Part shown: positions 17,962-20,199 of the stretch, piece after piece | Layout: every line of letters begins with the position of its first letter | Numbering within the stretch: the first letter of the stretch is position 1 | Assembly: GCA_002811645.1 (NCBI GenBank) | Contig: PDIP01000067.1 | Location: forward strand, 1-20,199 | DNA from: Corallochytrium limacisporum | Taxonomy: Eukaryota; Opisthokonta | Length of the DNA: 20,199 bases | Reading direction: 5' to 3' | Translations under genes and position numbers: made by a program | Notes under the pieces: model-generated | Databases searched by the model: none | Seen by the model: only the letters and a program-made list of their open reading frames with translations | Told to the model about the DNA's origin: nothing

Positions 17962-19992
17962 ATGTCTTCGGAACCGTTGAGGCACATTGTGCCAACCTTA
18001 ATGATCCGACCAGATTTTTTCCGCGCTTTGTCACAATTAAAACTAGAGGTTGACAGACTGGAAGAGACGGAACGAGAGATCTTTGGCACTGTTCAGCTAG
18101 GATTACCTGACACGACACTGGCCCGTGTACGCCTCGACAACCTTGCATTCGAAGAAGGCGATAAAGAAACCACAGGGCCATCAGATCCTCGCAATGTTGT
18201 ACTGCATGGCACGGTACTGAACCTCAACACCATCGAAGAGTTCAAACGGAGGGTGTTGAACGCTCAGACCATCATAGACTCGCAGGGTGCAGTACTCTGG
18301 GACGATTTGCTGAAGAATCCAGGAGAGCCTGGAAATTGTTGGGATGACCCATCACGGCTCGGGCGGTTCCACATACTGTGCCATGCCAACATTAAGAAGC
18401 ACAAGTACACTCATCTCGGCTTCTTTCCGGTTGTCAGCGCACAGCATACATGTCGCCTGGTCGATGCTCTCCCATCCGTGAGCACTATGTGGCTTGAGAA
18501 GCGCAATGGTAGTGATCAAAACCGACAGTGCATCTATGCCATCCATCCCGGTACCTCAGAAGAACCACTGCGGTTGCAAACACTGGCAGAGTGGCGGCTA
18601 GAAAATGCATTTCTAAAAGACCGTGCAGATCTCAGATTCGTTTATGGTGACTACGGTGGGGGGAACACAGCAGTACCAATTGTCATAAGAAATTTCCTGG
18701 CAATGCTCCATGTCCATATGGCATCCACGGAGCCGCTCACTGTGACAATCTATGGTGTTGCTAGTGACGGGACGGTGGCGGGCCGTCACGTGACAGTAGC
18801 TACACTTCCTCGTACGCCAGTGGGTGATGACGGCAAAGCTCCAGTTAAGATCACTGGTGTAGAGAAAAACGAAAAAGGTCTGATCAATCTGCGCACTGTT
18901 GACCTGTCGAGCGTCATGGATGCAACGCAACTGGCCAAGAGCGCGGCTGAACTGAATTTACGGCTGATGCGTTGGCGACTCTATCCGGACCTTGCCTTGG
19001 AGAAGCTTGCGGGTTGTAAGTGTCTGCTTGTCGGCTCCGGCACCCTGGGTTGCAACATTGCGCGGAATCTGATCGGATGGGGTGTTACCCACGTGACTCT
19101 CATCGACAACGGCAAGGTATCCTTCTCGAACCCAGTCCGTCAGAGTCTTTTCACCCATGACGATGCTGTGAAGGGCAAGGCCAAGGCCGAAGCGGCTGCG
19201 GACCGTCTGCGCGAAATTCTTCCAACTTTGAACAGTGTGGGCCACACTCTTGCGATTCCCATGCCGGGACATGGTAGATTCGATCCGGCCGAACAGCCAC
19301 CCCGCGAATTGGACGCAATGCGCAAATTCGACGATCTGGTCGCATCACATGATGTCATCTTCCTGCTCACCGACAGCCGAGAGAGCCGATGGTTACCCAC
19401 AGTCGCCGCCACGCACCACAACAAACTCTGCATTACTGCAGCCATGGGCTTTGAATCCTTCCTGGTTATGCGCCACGGAGTCCGCAAGCATGACAGCGAC
19501 GAGCAGCAGAACCTCGGTTGCTACTTCTGCAGCGAAGTGGTCGCGCCCACGGATTCTGTCTCCGACCGCAGCCTCGACCAACAGTGTACCGTCTCCCGAC
19601 CTGGATTATCGCAGCTGGCCGCATCGCTTGCTGTGGAACTCTGGGCGAGCGTCTGGACGCATCCACAGAATGGCCTGGCCCCGGCCAATGATGACGGAGG
19701 TCAACTAAGCCGGGTCCCACACCAATTGCGTGGCCGTCTTGGCGACTTCAGTACAGCCATGATTCATGGTGAGGCGAATCCAATGTGTGTCGCTTGTAGC
19801 CCAAAGATTCGGGATGTCTATGCGAGGGAAGGTCTGCAACGAGACGAACTTCTTATTGAAGTTCTGGCGGACTCTTCTTACCTGGAGTCGTTGTCTGGCA
19901 TAAGCACTCTCCACGCCAGCGCTGCGGATCTCGACTGGGTGGATGACGGCGACGATGACGATTTTGGTACCACCCTCTGTCTGGTATGTTAG
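17962..19992 (+). CDS. ATG7: Autophagy E1-like enzyme ATG7
   Basis: ATG7 activates ATG8 and ATG12 with ATP and passes them to the E2-like enzymes ATG3 and ATG10, driving autophagosome formation in the cytosol. The 676-residue protein has the family N-terminal domain (FFRALSQLKLEV near residue 19, close to yeast FFQELSRLKLDV). The adenylation domain shows VGSGTLGC (357-364), IDNGKVSFSNPVRQ and DSRESRW. The catalytic cysteine is Cys542 in LDQQCTVSRPG. Zinc-site cysteines are 520/523 (CYFC) and 609/612 (CVACSPK). The acidic end (DLDWVDDGDDDDF) is typical of the family. The first 18 residues are about two shorter than in yeast, but MSSE fits, so I keep this start. The last residues, TTLCLVC, end in a CaaX-like motif or run into an intron at a GTATGT donor (19984). 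It is divergent from the USP-like gene. Confidence 0.97.
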   Translation: MSSEPLRHIVPTLMIRPDFFRALSQLKLEVDRLEETEREIFGTVQLGLPDTTLARVRLDNLAFEEGDKETTGPSDPRNVVLHGTVLNLNTIEEFKRRVLNAQTIIDSQGAVLWDDLLKNPGEPGNCWDDPSRLGRFHILCHANIKKHKYTHLGFFPVVSAQHTCRLVDALPSVSTMWLEKRNGSDQNRQCIYAIHPGTSEEPLRLQTLAEWRLENAFLKDRADLRFVYGDYGGGNTAVPIVIRNFLAMLHVHMASTEPLTVTIYGVASDGTVAGRHVTVATLPRTPVGDDGKAPVKITGVEKNEKGLINLRTVDLSSVMDATQLAKSAAELNLRLMRWRLYPDLALEKLAGCKCLLVGSGTLGCNIARNLIGWGVTHVTLIDNGKVSFSNPVRQSLFTHDDAVKGKAKAEAAADRLREILPTLNSVGHTLAIPMPGHGRFDPAEQPPRELDAMRKFDDLVASHDVIFLLTDSRESRWLPTVAATHHNKLCITAAMGFESFLVMRHGVRKHDSDEQQNLGCYFCSEVVAPTDSVSDRSLDQQCTVSRPGLSQLAASLAVELWASVWTHPQNGLAPANDDGGQLSRVPHQLRGRLGDFSTAMIHGEANPMCVACSPKIRDVYAREGLQRDELLIEVLADSSYLESLSGISTLHASAADLDWVDDGDDDDFGTTLCLVC

Positions 19993-20199
19993 GGTCAAAA
20001 CTCCGAAAAATTTGACTCCCGAGGATCTTTTTTAATCTTGATTGTATAATAACTTATATTGATTCCATTCTATTTCATTATATTTTGCTCTTTTTAACAA
20101 TCATAAAAAAATATTTCAATAGCTGATTCAAACGAAGAGTCCCTGCTACTCTCAAAAAAGGACTATTTTGACTTTGGCTTGACATTGAACACATCGTAG
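19993..20199. other. AT-rich sequence after ATG7
   Basis: These 207 bases up to the window edge are AT-rich with T runs. They read as a 3' UTR with weak polyadenylation elements (ATAATAA near 20046). Alternatively they include an intron of ATG7, from GTATGT at 19984 to TTTCAATAG near 20129. No gene is recognisable. Confidence 0.4.

Overview
The window is nuclear DNA from a eukaryote. Three things show this: a spliced ribosomal protein gene with a GTAAGT donor, a TACTAAC branch point and a CAG acceptor; an intron-encoded C/D snoRNA; and purely eukaryotic proteins (eL14, uL18/RPL5, ATG7, a USP4/11/15-type protein, a TUSC2 homologue). TUSC2 is best known from animals, while eL14 and the first residues of ATG7 look fairly yeast-like. 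I therefore favour an opisthokont, probably a unicellular holozoan or an early-diverging fungus. This is inference and I cannot name the organism. Genes are mostly single-exon and use the standard code.

Layout: 1-6082 holds no gene I recognise, only simple repeats, hairpins and an isolated TATA-like site. From 6083 on, five genes alternate in strand: TUSC2-like (+, 6083-6538), RPL5 (-, 6859-8517, one 762-nt intron), RPL14 (+, 9894-10310), a 2116-residue DUSP-Ubl-USP protein (-, 10820-17170) and ATG7 (+, 17962-19992). This makes two convergent pairs (TUSC2/RPL5 and RPL14/USP) and two divergent pairs (RPL5/RPL14 and USP/ATG7). Each divergent pair shares an upstream region that carries a long G homopolymer (16 and 20 nt).

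Two results stand out. (1) The RPL5 intron contains a C/D-box snoRNA with two guide elements. They match the yeast 25S rRNA sites Am817 and Gm908 in exact D+5 register, so it is the counterpart of yeast snR60 (animal U80/U77). (2) The huge USP protein keeps the whole USP4/11/15 architecture, including both zinc-finger CxxC pairs, the QQD-box DAHE and the catalytic-box His. It has lost the catalytic Cys (Gly686), the oxyanion Asn (Pro681) and probably the third catalytic residue (Thr2061). It is very probably a pseudo-deubiquitinase, and it is transcribed divergently from ATG7, an E1-like enzyme of autophagy.

Functionally, two genes encode large-subunit ribosomal proteins and one of them hosts a guide for large-subunit rRNA methylation. 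Two others belong to ubiquitin or ubiquitin-like biology. The TUSC2-like protein is a small, predicted N-myristoylated protein linked in animals to mitochondria and calcium.
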